Assembly (NCBI RefSeq): GCF_022539505.1 | Contig: NC_061514.1 | Coordinates: 250,282,124-250,346,123, forward strand | DNA from: Lolium rigidum | Taxonomy: Eukaryota; Streptophyta; Magnoliopsida; Poales; Poaceae | Direction: 5' to 3' | Length of the DNA stretch: 64,000 nucleotides | Shown: piece by piece, positions 34,301 through 45,624 of the stretch | How the letters are laid out: every line of letters begins with the position of its first letter | Numbering within the stretch: position 1 is the first letter of the stretch | Notes under the pieces: model-generated | What the model was told of the DNA's origin: nothing | What the model saw: only the letters and a program-made list of their open reading frames with translations | The model's database searches: none | Translations under genes and position numbers: made by a program

Positions 34301-35474
34301 CTTTGGGATGGAGGTAGTACAAAACAAAGGACAGATATCTCAGACAGGCAAGAACAAAAATGATTCCCATGCCACTCTTAGTATCCGTCCACCGTAATTG
34401 GATGCTTAGAGGTAGGTATATATAGAGATACAAAGACTATAAATATCCACATGAATATCAAGAAATTAAATGATTGAGATTAAAATATCTCTGACAATCA
34501 GTTGGCTAATGATTGAATTTATAGGATGTTTGAAGTCCAGCAGTGTAGGACTAGATAGTTGAATACTTACTGGTGCGAATAGCTATCAAAATTGTGAGAG
34601 GACAAGGCAACTGCACCATCACCATGGTACTCTTCAACATCATCTCCATGCTTGCTGACAGTGGGTATAGGTCCTGAGTGGAACTCAGATCCAGTTGGTA
34701 CTAAATTTCGATCAATTGAATACTTGCGAACAGTTTTCGTTATGTTTAATCTATTCTGCAAATGTTTGAACATGAAACTGAAGTTAAACCAATGTAGAAA
34801 AAGATGCATCCTGTACAAACAAATATTTTTTTTTGAAGTAGGAAACAACCCTTCAATATGTAGAAAAATAGTTCACACAAGTTCCAACCTTTTTGATACA
34901 AAAGAAAGTTGGCAAATAGTGAGGCGCTTGCGTATTCCATATTTAAAAGTTGCTGTACAAAATATATATACATTTAAGGGAAACACCCATTCTGGTCCCT
35001 CAACTATCTCTGGTGTCTACTTTCACCTTTTACTTCAATACCGTTCACTTAACAATTCAGAAGGCAACAATCACTGGAAATAAACCCTTGCGCCTATTTT
35101 ACTCTGTTCTACCATCATATCCATGGCATTGCAAACTTCTGCAAGCCTCACTGCTTGAGGATCTCTTTACAGTTTACATGCTCTGCTAGTCTCTTGTCCC
35201 GTTCTATAGTCTCTTGCTCTTTACTCCAATTCACTCCTCCACCAGCTTTGGCAGGACAGTCAGTAAGCAGGGACACATGGCGACGGCAGCAGCATGGCGA
35301 CGGCAGTAAGAAACCACAGAGTGGCTGCCATGGCAAGACAGGCTATGGGTAGTTCGCAGAGTGTCAGGTGCAAGGGAAGCGTGGACAAAGCTGTGGTCGC
35401 CCAAGAGCAGCATGGTGTTGGTAGTGGCTAGATGCGATCAATGACAAGCTTAGCGGTCCATTGGCGACATGATC

Positions 35475-35533
<59 letters not shown>

Positions 35534-38500
35534 GCTGGAAAAAGAGTCAAGAAAAGAATATAATTTTCTCTGATTCAAGTGGGGCGAGAGTGCTTGGTCA
35601 CGTGTGAGGACTTCTAGCATCTCGATCTATTTTTTTCTGACCAATGACACATCGGTGTACCTGGCTGTCACATAAGGCCCAAAACTCGGTCGGTTTTGTT
35701 GAGAGGGGGTGAGTTGCAATGATTTTCATAACCAGGAGATGTACAGTAAACTGTACAAAAGTTGGAAGTTTTCTTATATTCAAAAGGTAGCGTAAAATGG
35801 TAATTTAGCATGCAAGTTAACAAGACTACTCAGCAAAAATAAATTATGGAAAGTGTACGATACGTTAGATACCTATCCTGTTCCCCCTTTTAGGTTTTCC
35901 GTACAAAAGGAAAGATGCATGTTATATACCGTGTGGCATTTTAGAAGCTAGAAGAAAACAAATAGAGAATGGCACCAAGAGATAGAATCTTACTGTTCCC
36001 AGCACATCACTGACGTCAACTGATGCAAATTCACATGAAAGCGCAGGAAAGCTGCAAAATGCAGAGGCAGATAGTGAACAACCAAGATAATAATAAGTGT
36101 CTGTCGCCTATCATTATTCATTAATGAAGTCATCACATCAAAAACAACAAACATTGACCTAAACTCCGAACAGATGGCTAGGCAAGTGTATAAATTTTAC
36201 TAAAAAGCACAACTTATGTTGTACAATTGATGGAGCAATAATTGCCTAGTGGTTGAAAATTTCCATGAAACTTGGGGCCCTATTTGTTTGAGCTGGCTGT
36301 GCTGTCAAAGCTGCTCTGTGGGCTGGCTGTGCTGTCAAAGCTGCTCTGTGGGCTGGCTGTGATGTCAAAGCTGCTGTGGTGGAAAAGCTACTGTGCAGAG
36401 TTTTGCTCTTTGGCAACTTGGCTGGCTTTCTGACTGTGAACTGATCAGAAATACCCAGGAAAAATCACTATATAATACCATGAATACACAAAAATACACA
36501 CCCAAATAATTCATGAAAATGCAGCTTTTTCCAAAAATACAAATCCAACCCCTTTACACTAAATAACATATCCGTCAGCATTTTAACGCAAAATTTCTGC
36601 TCCTCTGTTTCGGATCCACTTGTTTCTTTTGCTCATCGGAAGGCAACAACAAAAATAAGCAACTACAAGCTGCTTTCAACTGAAGAAGTTCAGCAGGGGT
36701 GTGAGACCCGGCCATTGGCCTAGAGAAGTTGAGAAATCAGGCACTAATTGCATTACCATAACTTCAGTTGCTCAACCGAGATTTCTTGCTATTACGTGAG
36801 TGGCGAAGCACGTAGTGTCAATACAGCCTACCAGATAGCTATCCTCAACGATATCACTGAGATTAGGGAGCACAAGACGAAGGAACTTATAGGCACTGAA
36901 TTCACCCATATCCCACATGATGAAGAGGGTGATGACCACCATCTTAATCACTATAAGTATGCCAAGAAACATCCCGAGTTGAGCTCAAGCGCTGCCAGCG
37001 CCCGGCATCCGACGGGCCAGGCGGCAGCGACAAACGAGTATGGTGATGGCAAACAAGGAATTCCCGGTCCGGCACTAGGTCAGGGGCAGCGGGGGAGGAG
37101 TTCCTGGTCGCGGACAAGATGAGCTCCTTGTCGCCGACGAGGTGAGAGGCGGCGGTGGGGAGCCCCCGTCACGCCGATCTGGGAGAGAAGGACCTTATCC
37201 TCTCTCTATCTCGTGTTCCTGATGCAATGGAGACTTGGAGGAGGAAACAGGCCAGAGGATGGCAGTTTGGCTGTTAATGATGCAAAGTTCTGGGCCAATG
37301 TGATCGAAGAAATCGTATTCCAGTCAAAAGCTGCAGAAAGCCATGGGAAGCACCTCTCGATGTGCTTCCTCTCGGCCATGTATTTCGTGGTGTGGCTTCA
37401 GAAAACACTACCGCGAAGCCAAACCTTTTGTTTCAATTGGTTGGCTGATTTCGGTGGAAAGCCAATAAAAGCCCAAACAGAGAGGTCCTTGGAGGGCCAG
37501 TTCCAACAACAGATCTCAAATGACTACGGCTCTAAAAGGGAAAAAGATAAGTAATGGATACCTATTAAGCTGTGAACACAGAAAAAATAGTTGGATTTAG
37601 AGCACTAGCTTGATGCCAAAAGACTATTAACCTAAGTACAATTCAGAAAAGACTAGGAATATCGAGAAACATGCAAACATAAATAGCAATAGTGACTCAT
37701 CGATTTTAGCAGAGGTGACAGACATAATAAGGGGGAAAGACAAATTTGATGATGCATAAATCGTAACACAAATAGAAACAGATATCAGGATTATTGATGA
37801 AACCATAAAGGCTCATATATAAACTATGTATTGGGTAATGCGTGAAAAATGCCAATTGAATTCACCTCATGTTAAAATCTATCCGTAAGAAATCCCCATC
37901 TGAACTCCTATCAACAATTACAGATGTGGTGGTATTGACAGCTAAGTAAGTACTCAACTCCTGCAACAGCAATTCAACAGTGTTAGTGGACAATAACCTT
38001 GTCAAGTAGTACCCCAAATTTAAAGTTCATAAATAAGTGATCAAATAAACATTATTTCAAAGTTGCAAACAAGAAAGAAATTGCAATGCTTAACCACCAA
38101 GTGGTGCATTGGTTCCAGAGTAACTAGAATATTTGACCATGTGGTGGATAAGCAATGTTTTTGTGCGTGTATCATAATTAACAATTTGGTCAACAAATTA
38201 GCTTCAAGTTCTCATGATCATAGGTTGCTTTCGAAATCTATTCCATCCTGTCGGTGATCTACTGGTCAATGAAAAAAATCTTCATCTGAAAGGGTTTATT
38301 TTGGACTAGTGAACAAAACATGCTGAAATGGATATTGATGTGGTGCAGCAGTTAGCTACTACTAAAGCGAAGTGAGTAGCAGCGCACAAGTTATCTGCAT
38401 AAATAATAAACAAAGTAGAAGGGCGTCCTTTTGCCTATGGCTGTTTCCTTGGACTAATCTACACACCAAATGGGGCATGAAAACAAGCACAGTGCTACTA

Positions 38501-39165
38501 CAAAAAACTGAAACCAAGTAAGGTGATGTAACCTGCCAACAGGTACAGTATAACTGATAAAACAACAGGAACTGAGAAGAACATACCATCCCAAACAAAA
38601 ACACCATTGCTAGTGCTGCAACAATGGATAAGCCAGCGCCAGATAGCGATGCCTCTGTCAAATCCCTGGGGATTTTCCTGCAGTGTGCCAACCAAACAAG
38701 CAGAAAAATATCAGTACACATCCACTTGGGTAGGAACTCTCCTGAAACATAGCGCTGCACAATGCCAGCACAAGTGTCAAAAACCCCACAGGTACACCGT
38801 ATGCTATACTTTGCATTGTCCGTATTTACCACCTTCGTAACGTACATATATCATCTGCGGTACAGTTCTCTAGAAGTGGACCGAATAATAAATCAGTAAT
38901 GCCGAATACCCAACAAACTCAAGCCAAACAACAATTCGTAGGCAATCCGGTGAATGCCGACGAAAACCACCGACGCACTCATCTAATCCCGCCGACAATA
39001 ATCGAGCGGAGACAGCCCCGTTTCAGCGCGCGCCCAGGTTATCAGATTCCGGCAAAAAAATCGTATGGAGAAACGCAGAGTGGAGGGATGCGCGTATGGA
39101 GATCGGAGAGGGCGCGAATGGGACCTGTAGAAGTCGACGGACTTGAGCTTGCTGGAGGAGATCAT
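31380..39165 (-). CDS. PDIL5-4: Protein disulfide isomerase-like 5-4 (ERGIC/ERV-thioredoxin protein)
   Basis: Exons (high to low): 39165-39125, 38677-38587, 37960-37866, 36051-35994, 34755-34571, 33981-33924, 33839-33799, 33706-33632, 33034-32978, 32835-32769, 32533-32387, 32237-32013, 31885-31724, 31620-31543, 31457-31380. All introns are GT-AG and the phases join to 485 residues, the length I recall for the rice protein. An N-terminal ERGIC_N region (about 7-95) has a membrane helix at about 27-47. A thioredoxin domain (about 150-255) has active site CYWS at 170-173. A COPII-coated ERV domain (about 290-470) ends in a second helix at about 447-468. The topology suggests an ER-Golgi cargo/folding protein with both tails cytosolic. 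The CxxS site predicts weak oxidase activity but possible mixed-disulfide holding. It is intact and probably expressed; the GC-rich region at 39130-39350 fits a promoter and leader. Confidence 0.97.
34066..34317. mobile_element. Stowaway-like MITE in PDIL5-4 intron 5
   Basis: The ends CTACCACCATCCCAAAGCTT and complementary AAGCTTTGGGATGGAGGTAG match over about 28 bp and are flanked by TA. At 252 bp with no coding, it is a typical Stowaway insertion. It lies in the intron between exons 5 and 6 and away from splice sites. Confidence 0.9.
35479..35528. repeat. (GA)n microsatellite in PDIL5-4 intron 4
   Basis: About 25 uninterrupted GA repeats between exons 4 and 5; likely length-polymorphic. 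Confidence 0.95.
36276..37487. mobile_element. Non-autonomous DNA transposon, copy 2, in PDIL5-4 intron 3
   Basis: The ends GGCCCTATTTGTTTGAGCT and the complement of AGCCCAAACAGAGAGGTC are inverted. Subterminal sequence matches the copy at 29597. The direct repeat CTTGG flanks it (36271-36275, 37488-37492), though five bases may be chance. A 30-bp unit (GGCTGGCTGTG.TGTCAAAGCTG) is repeated three times at 36290-36375. The interior holds a fragment of a retroelement ORF (36748-36985) and a GC-rich block. It sits between exons 3 and 4 and does not disrupt the coding sequence. Confidence 0.6.
36775..36985 (+). pseudogene. Captured fragment of the element R ORF family
   Basis: About 65 codons align with the protein at 56157-56345. 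Shared landmarks are GEAR, then IREHKTKELIG against IREHKTKDLIG, then THIPH against AHIPH, and HYKYAKK against HIKFAKR. Similarity stops at both sides within the DNA transposon. It is antisense to PDIL5-4 and intronic, so it should be spliced out. Confidence 0.75.
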
Positions 39166-39590
39166 GGCTGCGGGCGATGATGGCGCCGGGGTTCGGATCT
39201 GCGCTGCGCGGCGCGGAGAGATCTGGAGCGAGGGAAGGGGAGAGGCGAGATATCCGTGGCAGTAGTCTCCTTCCTTCCTATCGTCGTCTAGGAAAGCGTG
39301 CCTGCCCGCCCGCGGATCTCACCGCCCTCGTCTCCTACCTCCCGAGTCCCTAGTGTACCCGCTGCTTTGGGAAGCCTCACGAAGTTGCTTGCCTCGCCTC
39401 GAGTCGACCCACTGAAATAAATACGGATATCCATCTACATCTATCGCTTTCCTTTTTCTCTACTTCTGCAAAAATGCCGTGTCAACTCTAGAAAATTAAT
39501 TTACGCCCTATTTTACGACGCTGAGATCCTGTGGGAGATTTTAGTTTCCTTTTTGAAGGAGAGATCTGTGGAAGATAATTGCGTAGCTCC
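39166..39590 (-). promoter_or_regulatory. PDIL5-4 5' leader and promoter region
   Basis: GC-rich DNA immediately upstream (to about 39350) likely contains the leader and transcription start. No TATA box was identified at a convincing distance. Confidence 0.45.
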
Positions 39591-39591
39591 T

Positions 39592-39785
39592 TTTTTTTTC
39601 GTAAGGATTTGCCATTTCTCGGTCCTCTGAGAATTGGTAAAGAGGGGCGACCCTAACTAGCGGTCGACCGCTCCATCCCACGCCAGCGCTCAGTTCCGAC
39701 AGCTTCCGAAAATAGAAATCGCAGCTAGGAATCGAACCGGCGACCGCGCGCACGAGGAGACCGGGACGGACCAGCTCCTCCACCA
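39592..39785 (-). mobile_element. tRNA-derived SINE, minus strand
   Basis: On the minus strand a GGTTCGATTCC B box (about 39732-39742) follows an A-box-like GGAGCTGGTC about 45 bp upstream. The unit ends in a run of nine A after ACCGAGAAATGGCAAATCC, near 39592. This layout is a pol III promoter followed by a tail. No target duplication was confirmed. Confidence 0.55.
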
Positions 39786-39944
39786 AACACTTCTTGCTTT
39801 AGTTGAAGACGGGCTAATTTTATACCATCATCAATAACGTGGCAGAAGTAAAAATCATAAAACTTGTCAACACGGGTATTTGCATTTTGGGCATTTTTCC
39901 TACAGTAAAAATAATTAAGTACCAACTTTAAAAAGTTAATATCA
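39786..39944. other. Short AT-rich linker
   Basis: No feature seen between the SINE and the tandem array. Confidence 0.4.
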
Positions 39945-41145
39945 TTTAAAATATGTTAACAATTGTTTTAGCTTACAAACTATCAACCCCTTGCCCCGTT
40001 ATTTATGAACAGTAAATATAAATAACTACCAACCCTAAAAGCTAATTTTCTTTAGAATATTTTAACGAATTTTTTTAAGTTACAAGCTATCAACCCGTTG
40101 TCCCGTTATTTATCAACGATAAATATAAATAACTACCAACCCTAAAAAGCTAATTTCATTAAAAATATTTTATCAACTCTTTTTTTTAGTTTACAAGCTA
40201 TCAACCTAGTGCTCCGTTATTTACCAACGGTAAATGTAAATAACTACCAACGCTAATTTCATTTAGAATATTTTAGCGTCTTTTATTTAGTTTGCAAGCT
40301 ATCAACCCGGTACCCCATTATTTATCAACAGTAAAAATAAATGACTACCAATCCTAAAAAGTATTTTATTTAAAAATATTTAGCGATTATTTTTAATTTA
40401 CAAGTTATCAACCCGGTGACCCGTTATTTATCAATGATAAAGATAACTAACTATCAACCCTAAAATTTATTTTATTTAGAATGTTTAGCTATTATTTTTA
40501 ATTTATAAGCTATCAATCCGGTGTCCCATTATTTATCACCGGTAAATATGAATAACTATCAACCCTAAAAAATATTTTATCTAGAATATTTAGCGATTAT
40601 TTTAATTTACAAGCTATCAACCCGGTGCCCCATTATTTATCACCGGTAAATATGAATAACTACCAACCCTAAAAATTATTTCATTTAGAATATTTTAGTG
40701 ACCCTTTTTTAGTTTGCAAGCTATCAACCCGGTGCCCGTTATTTATCAATGGTAAAGATAACTAACTATCAACCCTAAAAAATATTTTATCTAGAATATT
40801 TAGCGATTATTCTAATTTACAAGCTATCAACCCGGTGCCCCATTATTTATCACCGGTAAATATGACTAATTATCAACCCTAAAAATTATTTTATCTAGAA
40901 TATTTAGCGATTATTTTAATTTACAAGCTATCAACCCGGTGCCCCATTATTTATCACCGGTAAATATGAATAACTACCAACCCTAAAAATTATTTCATTT
41001 AGAATATTTTAGTGACCCTTTTTTAGTTTGCAAGCTATCAACCCGGTGCCCGTTATTTATCAATGGTAAATATAAATACCTAGCAACCCTAAAAGTTTAT
41101 TTTAATTTAGAATATTTTAGCAACTTTTTTTTACCTTACAAACTT
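39945..41145 (+). repeat. 105-bp tandem array with higher-order structure
   Basis: The phrase CTATCAACCC starts each unit; spacings between 39984 and 41039 are 107, 111, 101, 106, 105, 104, 107, 103, 104 and 107 bp, so about ten to eleven units. Shared words are GTTATTTATCA, TAAATATAAATAACTACCAA and TTTAGAATATTTTAG. A block of about 145 bp at 40611 recurs nearly identically at 40925, an offset of 314 bp or three units, showing a higher-order repeat. It is not related in sequence to the 105-bp CACTA array. Confidence 0.9.
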
Positions 41146-41517
41146 AAAAATGGTATTTACTTTGAGTAGCAAGTGGTAGTTCATTTGAGTTGCAAGTGAA
41201 TCTCCCACCCGTTATTTCCCCCCTAAAAACCACAAGCCCGAAAAAGGGAATTATAATAGTTGGTTAAAAGAAACATGAATCAACTTACATAGTAATAAAG
41301 AAAGGGAATTGTACAAAATGGAATTGAAAAGGGAATTGAATAAAGGGAATTGAAAAAAATTTGCATAGATAGGATAAATTTAAGCAATCTAAAATAAATG
41401 ATACAAATGAAAAAATCGCAAAAGGGAATTCGCGAAAAAAAGTTCATATTTGTACGTTTCTAACATGTACATTTGATAGTACAAAAACAATCCGTCTCTG
41501 TTGTTAACACGAATGAC
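41146..41517. other. A-rich stretch with GGGAATT repeats
   Basis: Repeated AAAGGGAATTG words (41260-41440). No gene seen. Confidence 0.5.
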
Positions 41518-41611
41518 GAGTAGCTCTAATGGTTGGCTTGCCAGGCGCGCCGCGCGTGTGTGAGTGAGAGGTTGCAGGTTCGAATCCCTGCGGGAGCATT
41601 CTTTTTTTCTG
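41518..41611 (+). mobile_element. tRNA-derived SINE-like unit
   Basis: A box-like TAGCTCTAATGG (41521-41532) and a perfect B box GGTTCGAATCC (41577-41587) are 45 bp apart, followed by CCTGCGGGAGCA and a T run that would terminate pol III. The acceptor and D stems do not pair, so it is not a functional tRNA. Confidence 0.5.
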
Positions 41612-41655
41612 GCCTGGGCGCGAAGCGAGAGCAGGTTGAATACGACAAAAACGAG

Positions 41656-41946
41656 GTAGGTGGGCAGGTGGGCGCGTGCGTGTTACGCGGTGGAAACTGA
41701 TCGCTCCGGCGATCGAGCGCCAGAAAGGGAATTCGGGTAAAGAGGGCCTATGAGGTTTCTAATAGGTGGGCAGGTGGGCGCGTGCGTGTTACACGGTGGA
41801 AACTGATCGCTCCGGCGATCGAGCGCCAGAAAGGGAATTCGGGTAAAGAGGGCCTATGAGGTTTCTAATTTGCTACTACTATCGAGCGCCAGAAAGGGAA
41901 TTCGGGTAAAGAGGGCCTATGAGGTTTCTAATTTGCTACTACTAGG
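41656..41946 (+). repeat. Recent nested tandem duplication
   Basis: A 108-bp unit beginning TAGGTGGGCAGG is repeated at 41656 and 41764 with one difference. A 64-bp part (ATCGAGCGCCAG to TGCTACTACT) is then repeated again at 41881. Near identity implies a recent event or an assembly effect. Confidence 0.85.
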
Positions 41947-42239
41947 CATGCATTTCTTTCTCGCTGATTGGGCTTTTTTTGGGTTGCATTCTTCGCCTTC
42001 TTCTTCATGTGATGGGCTATGAAGTAGGCCATGTGTGCTTCTAACCGGTCTATTTGTAATCATATTTTTAAAATTACTTTTAAAAAAAAGACAATTATCG
42101 CAAAGGTCTGTTTTTGCACTTTTATCTTAGGATAAGTGTCGCAATCTACTTTCATAGAGCGACACATGGGTGCTCTTGTTAACACACATGAAATGATTAC
42201 AGAGGTAGGTGGGAGGACTTCGGTCGCTATACTTGGCGC

Positions 42240-43367
42240 CATATTAGGGAGTAGTTAGGGAGAACCGTGGTAGCTAGAACTAGTTTTTTCATTTTATTTA
42301 TCAAACCAAAGATTTAAAATAAAATATATTCTGAACTGTTTCATCGAATTGCAGACGATGTACGTAATATAATAAGATGTATTGTTTTGACATAAAAACG
42401 TCTATAAAAAGGGTTCCCGGGGAGTCCTCGAAGGAGAGCGCTGCTGAAACACCGAAACACCAAAACAGAGAAAAACTAGCGAAGATTGGAGGGGGAAACT
42501 CCGTCGAAGCCGCCGCCGGAGGAATCTCTACCTTCTCCAACGTCTTCACCATCATCACCATGATGAAGAGGGAGTAGTCCATCTCTGGGCCACGGGTTTA
42601 TTGCAAATTTGATCTATTTCTATCTTGTTCTATCAATGAACTAGTACCATATGAGCTGCCCAACATGATTATGCTTATATATGTAATTCTTATGTGGTGG
42701 ATCTTTATTCTATGAGTTGATATTTGAGATTGCATCTTATTATGTGTAAGATGTATGAGTAGATGCATATCATATACCCCGTTCTTAAGTATTTATTTTG
42801 ATCCAACTTGTATAATAGAACATGTGTGGGAAATGTGTGTATTAGTTGCGAGTAACATGATGACAGGTGATTAAATAGTGACAACAATTTTGAGATCTAA
42901 TATAGTTTTTACCTATCTTTTGTTACCTCACTAGGGATTAAGTGAATTCATGTGCTATAATTATCTAGTGACACCTAGGATAATATTGTTTCTTCAAAGT
43001 AGCATATTGGGGCATGAGACTCCACCCCTCCCCTTGCCCATTTTTAGTCACACATTGCCAAGGCATGAGACTCCACCCTCCCCTTCCCCCTATATATAGT
43101 GGAGGGATTTGGAGGAGGTGCACACACAACTTAGGGTTGAGAAAAAGGAGAGCCTCTTGGGGCGCCTCCCTCTCTCTTCCCCTCTATCTCTTGTCCTCTC
43201 TTCACCTGTGGATCCTCGAAGATCCGCGCATGGAGGGAGTACTCCACCCAGTACACGGGAGCGTTGCCGGGATTCAGAAATAGAAGATCTTCTCCGCAAC
43301 CTTAGCTGGATCTGAGGATGGGAGCATCGTTGAGCATCGTATGTGTGCGAAACTACGAGGTGATGCA
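42240..43367 (+). mobile_element. LTR debris with promoter features
   Basis: The first part has TATAAAAAG (42403-42411), a purine-rich leader, a GCCGCCGCC block and an ATGATGAAGAGGGAG segment, a layout like the U3-R-U5 of grass Gypsy LTRs. The second part (from about 42995) has a 26-bp direct duplication around GGCATGAGACTCCACCC (43012, 43063) and a second TATATATAG at 43091-43099. Exact element boundaries were not resolved; the right edge is the LTR of element E. Confidence 0.4.
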
Positions 43368-44115
43368 TGATACGTCCCAAACGTATCTATAATTTTTGAT
43401 GCTCCATGCTTGTTTTGTTACAATTCTTATATGTTTTATGTGCACGTTTTCACATATTTTAGCATTTTCTGGGACTAACCTATTAACGCAGTGCCGTAGT
43501 GCCAGTTCCTGTTTTCTGCTGTTTTGTGTTTCAGAAAAGTTGTACATGAAAGTTTCTCGGAATTGGACGAAACAAAAGCCCAGCGTCTTATTTTTCTGGG
43601 ATAAAGACGGAGCCAGAAGGACACGCGCAGGAGAGCTTCCACGTGGCAGTGCATAGGGCAGGCGCGGCCCCACCCTTGGTCGCGCCTGGCCCATGTACTG
43701 GCGCCTCGTCGCCTCATTTGCTCCGTCCTTCCGCCTATTTATTCCTCGTATCGGGAAAACCCCAGGGACGAGAGCCTCCATCCACGAAAAGTTCCGACGC
43801 CGCTGTCAACCAAAACCCTAGTTCGGGAGGGTTCTGCGGTCCATCCCGGCACCGTGTCGGAGAGGTAAATCACCGCCGGAGGCCTCTACATCGCCATGTC
43901 TTCATCCGAGGTGATGCGTGAGTAGTCCTCCACGGGACCATGGGTCCATAGCAGTTGCTAGATGGTTGTCCTCTCCTTGTTGTGCTTCATGTATAGATCT
44001 TGTGAGCTACCTAACATGATCAAGATCATCTATTTGCAATTGCTACAAGTTGGTTTGATGTGGATCCGATTTATAGAGAGATTGCTTTGGTTGAGATTAT
44101 GTATTATGTTATTAT
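43368..44115 (+). mobile_element. Element E, LTR part 1
   Basis: A divergent LTR of the same family as element A, beginning TGATACGTCCC. It is interrupted at 44115 by element R and continues at 62175. The two parts add to about 1590 bp, the normal LTR length in this family. Confidence 0.85.
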
Positions 44116-45624
44116 TGTAATATCCCAGGTTTAGAGACGATCGAGGGGTAGACATTAGAAAGGGATGTGCATTGCATCGTAAAATCTGGGGAAATTTCGC
44201 GCTTTTAAAGAAAAACTGCATCGAAGGGGGACAAGTTTCTCTCTCGACACCATATAGGGTTAGGGTTTCGAGAGTGCGATAAACTTGGACCTCAATTAAC
44301 TCAGTTAGGGTTTTCGAGAAGAAAGGGAAACAAACTACAACTCAACTTAAGTTGTATGATTGAATTGTAACATGTTGTGTTTGAATTTCAAAATTCAAAC
44401 ATTATTTATGAATAATACAATCCAATTATGGATAATTCAATAAATAATTAAGTAAATGAGAAATTTAACAATAAAACTGATAAGAAAAGCTCATTAGAGA
44501 AAACATTGAGATTTATTGATTATCACACAATATACATTGTCATTTACAACATTCCAATTGGACTATGAATATTACAATACATTACAGAAATTGAATAAAT
44601 GGAAAATAGAAAATGAAAATTACAAAGATATGCAATTGGCTAAACTACTAGCTAAAGTCTTCAAGAACTTCTTGATCACCACTTGAATAATCATCACTTG
44701 ATCATCTCATCAATCCCTGGAAAGTAAAACAACAAAGATGAACAAGAATTAGGCCAAGTGGCAAAGCCACTTGGCAGGTTAGTGTAGAAATGAGAAAATG
44801 GAGAGGATAATCTCAACTCTGCCGAGCTGAGCATGCCAAAGCCCAAGTTCCAAGCCCCACACACACAGGCAGCTCACAAGGCTGTGTGCATGCACACCAG
44901 CACACACAGCCAGAGGAGTCACCAAAATGGTGCCAGGCACTGCTGTCGACCAAGAGAGCAAGGAGAGAGCCATATATAACCTTTTTCAAGCCGAACCCTA
45001 GAAGCTCATCGACAGAGTCTCCAAGGGTAAGAACAGCAAGAACAGGAAGAACAGCCAGAGCTGTTCAACCTCTCCCAAAACCAACAGAAATCAAGGCCAA
45101 GCCAGCAGGAGGAGCAGGGCAAGCCTTGATCAATTTCCTGAAGCAAAACCTCTACACCAACACCATTTTCTAGGAGCTGGAGTGAGGTATACCATAATCA
45201 TGAATAAACCAGATGGTTTTGTTCACCATATGCACAACCATGTATACACAGATACACAAAAGGGTGGAATAATCCAGTATTGATCATCACTTGGTCATAG
45301 ACCAAGAGTAACCTGATGGAAATGGCAAAAATCGGGGATCAATCAAAGCCTATGACCATGGTTATGCCAACCAGACAAGTGGTAGCATATTTCCTAATGG
45401 AAATAGGAAGAAAACCATCCCAGACATTTACCTAGATACACCCAGACTACTCTAGCCCATTTAAAACCATCAGATATGCAGAAATATATGTTTTCTGCAA
45501 GTATTTTCAACATCAAAAGCTTCTGGTAATCCAATAGGATCACCAGCAAGCATTCACACAACCACAGCAAGCCACAGAGAGGGGGAGCTACCCTTGGACA
45601 ACATCAGGATGTTGTCAGGGCCAC
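44116..45624 (+). mobile_element. Element R 5' LTR, first part
   Basis: From the terminal TG to the site of element B. It contains a purine-rich unit around AACAGCAAGAACAGG (45027-45060) and many AGCACA-type words. No gene is present. Confidence 0.8.

Noticed and set aside
36748..37122. Alternative exon of PDIL5-4 or independent gene
   Set aside because: Opposite strand to PDIL5-4, homologous only to a retroelement ORF, and inside DNA-transposon ends.
41518..41611. A functional tRNA gene
   Set aside because: A and B boxes are present but acceptor and D stems do not pair; better explained as a tRNA-derived SINE.
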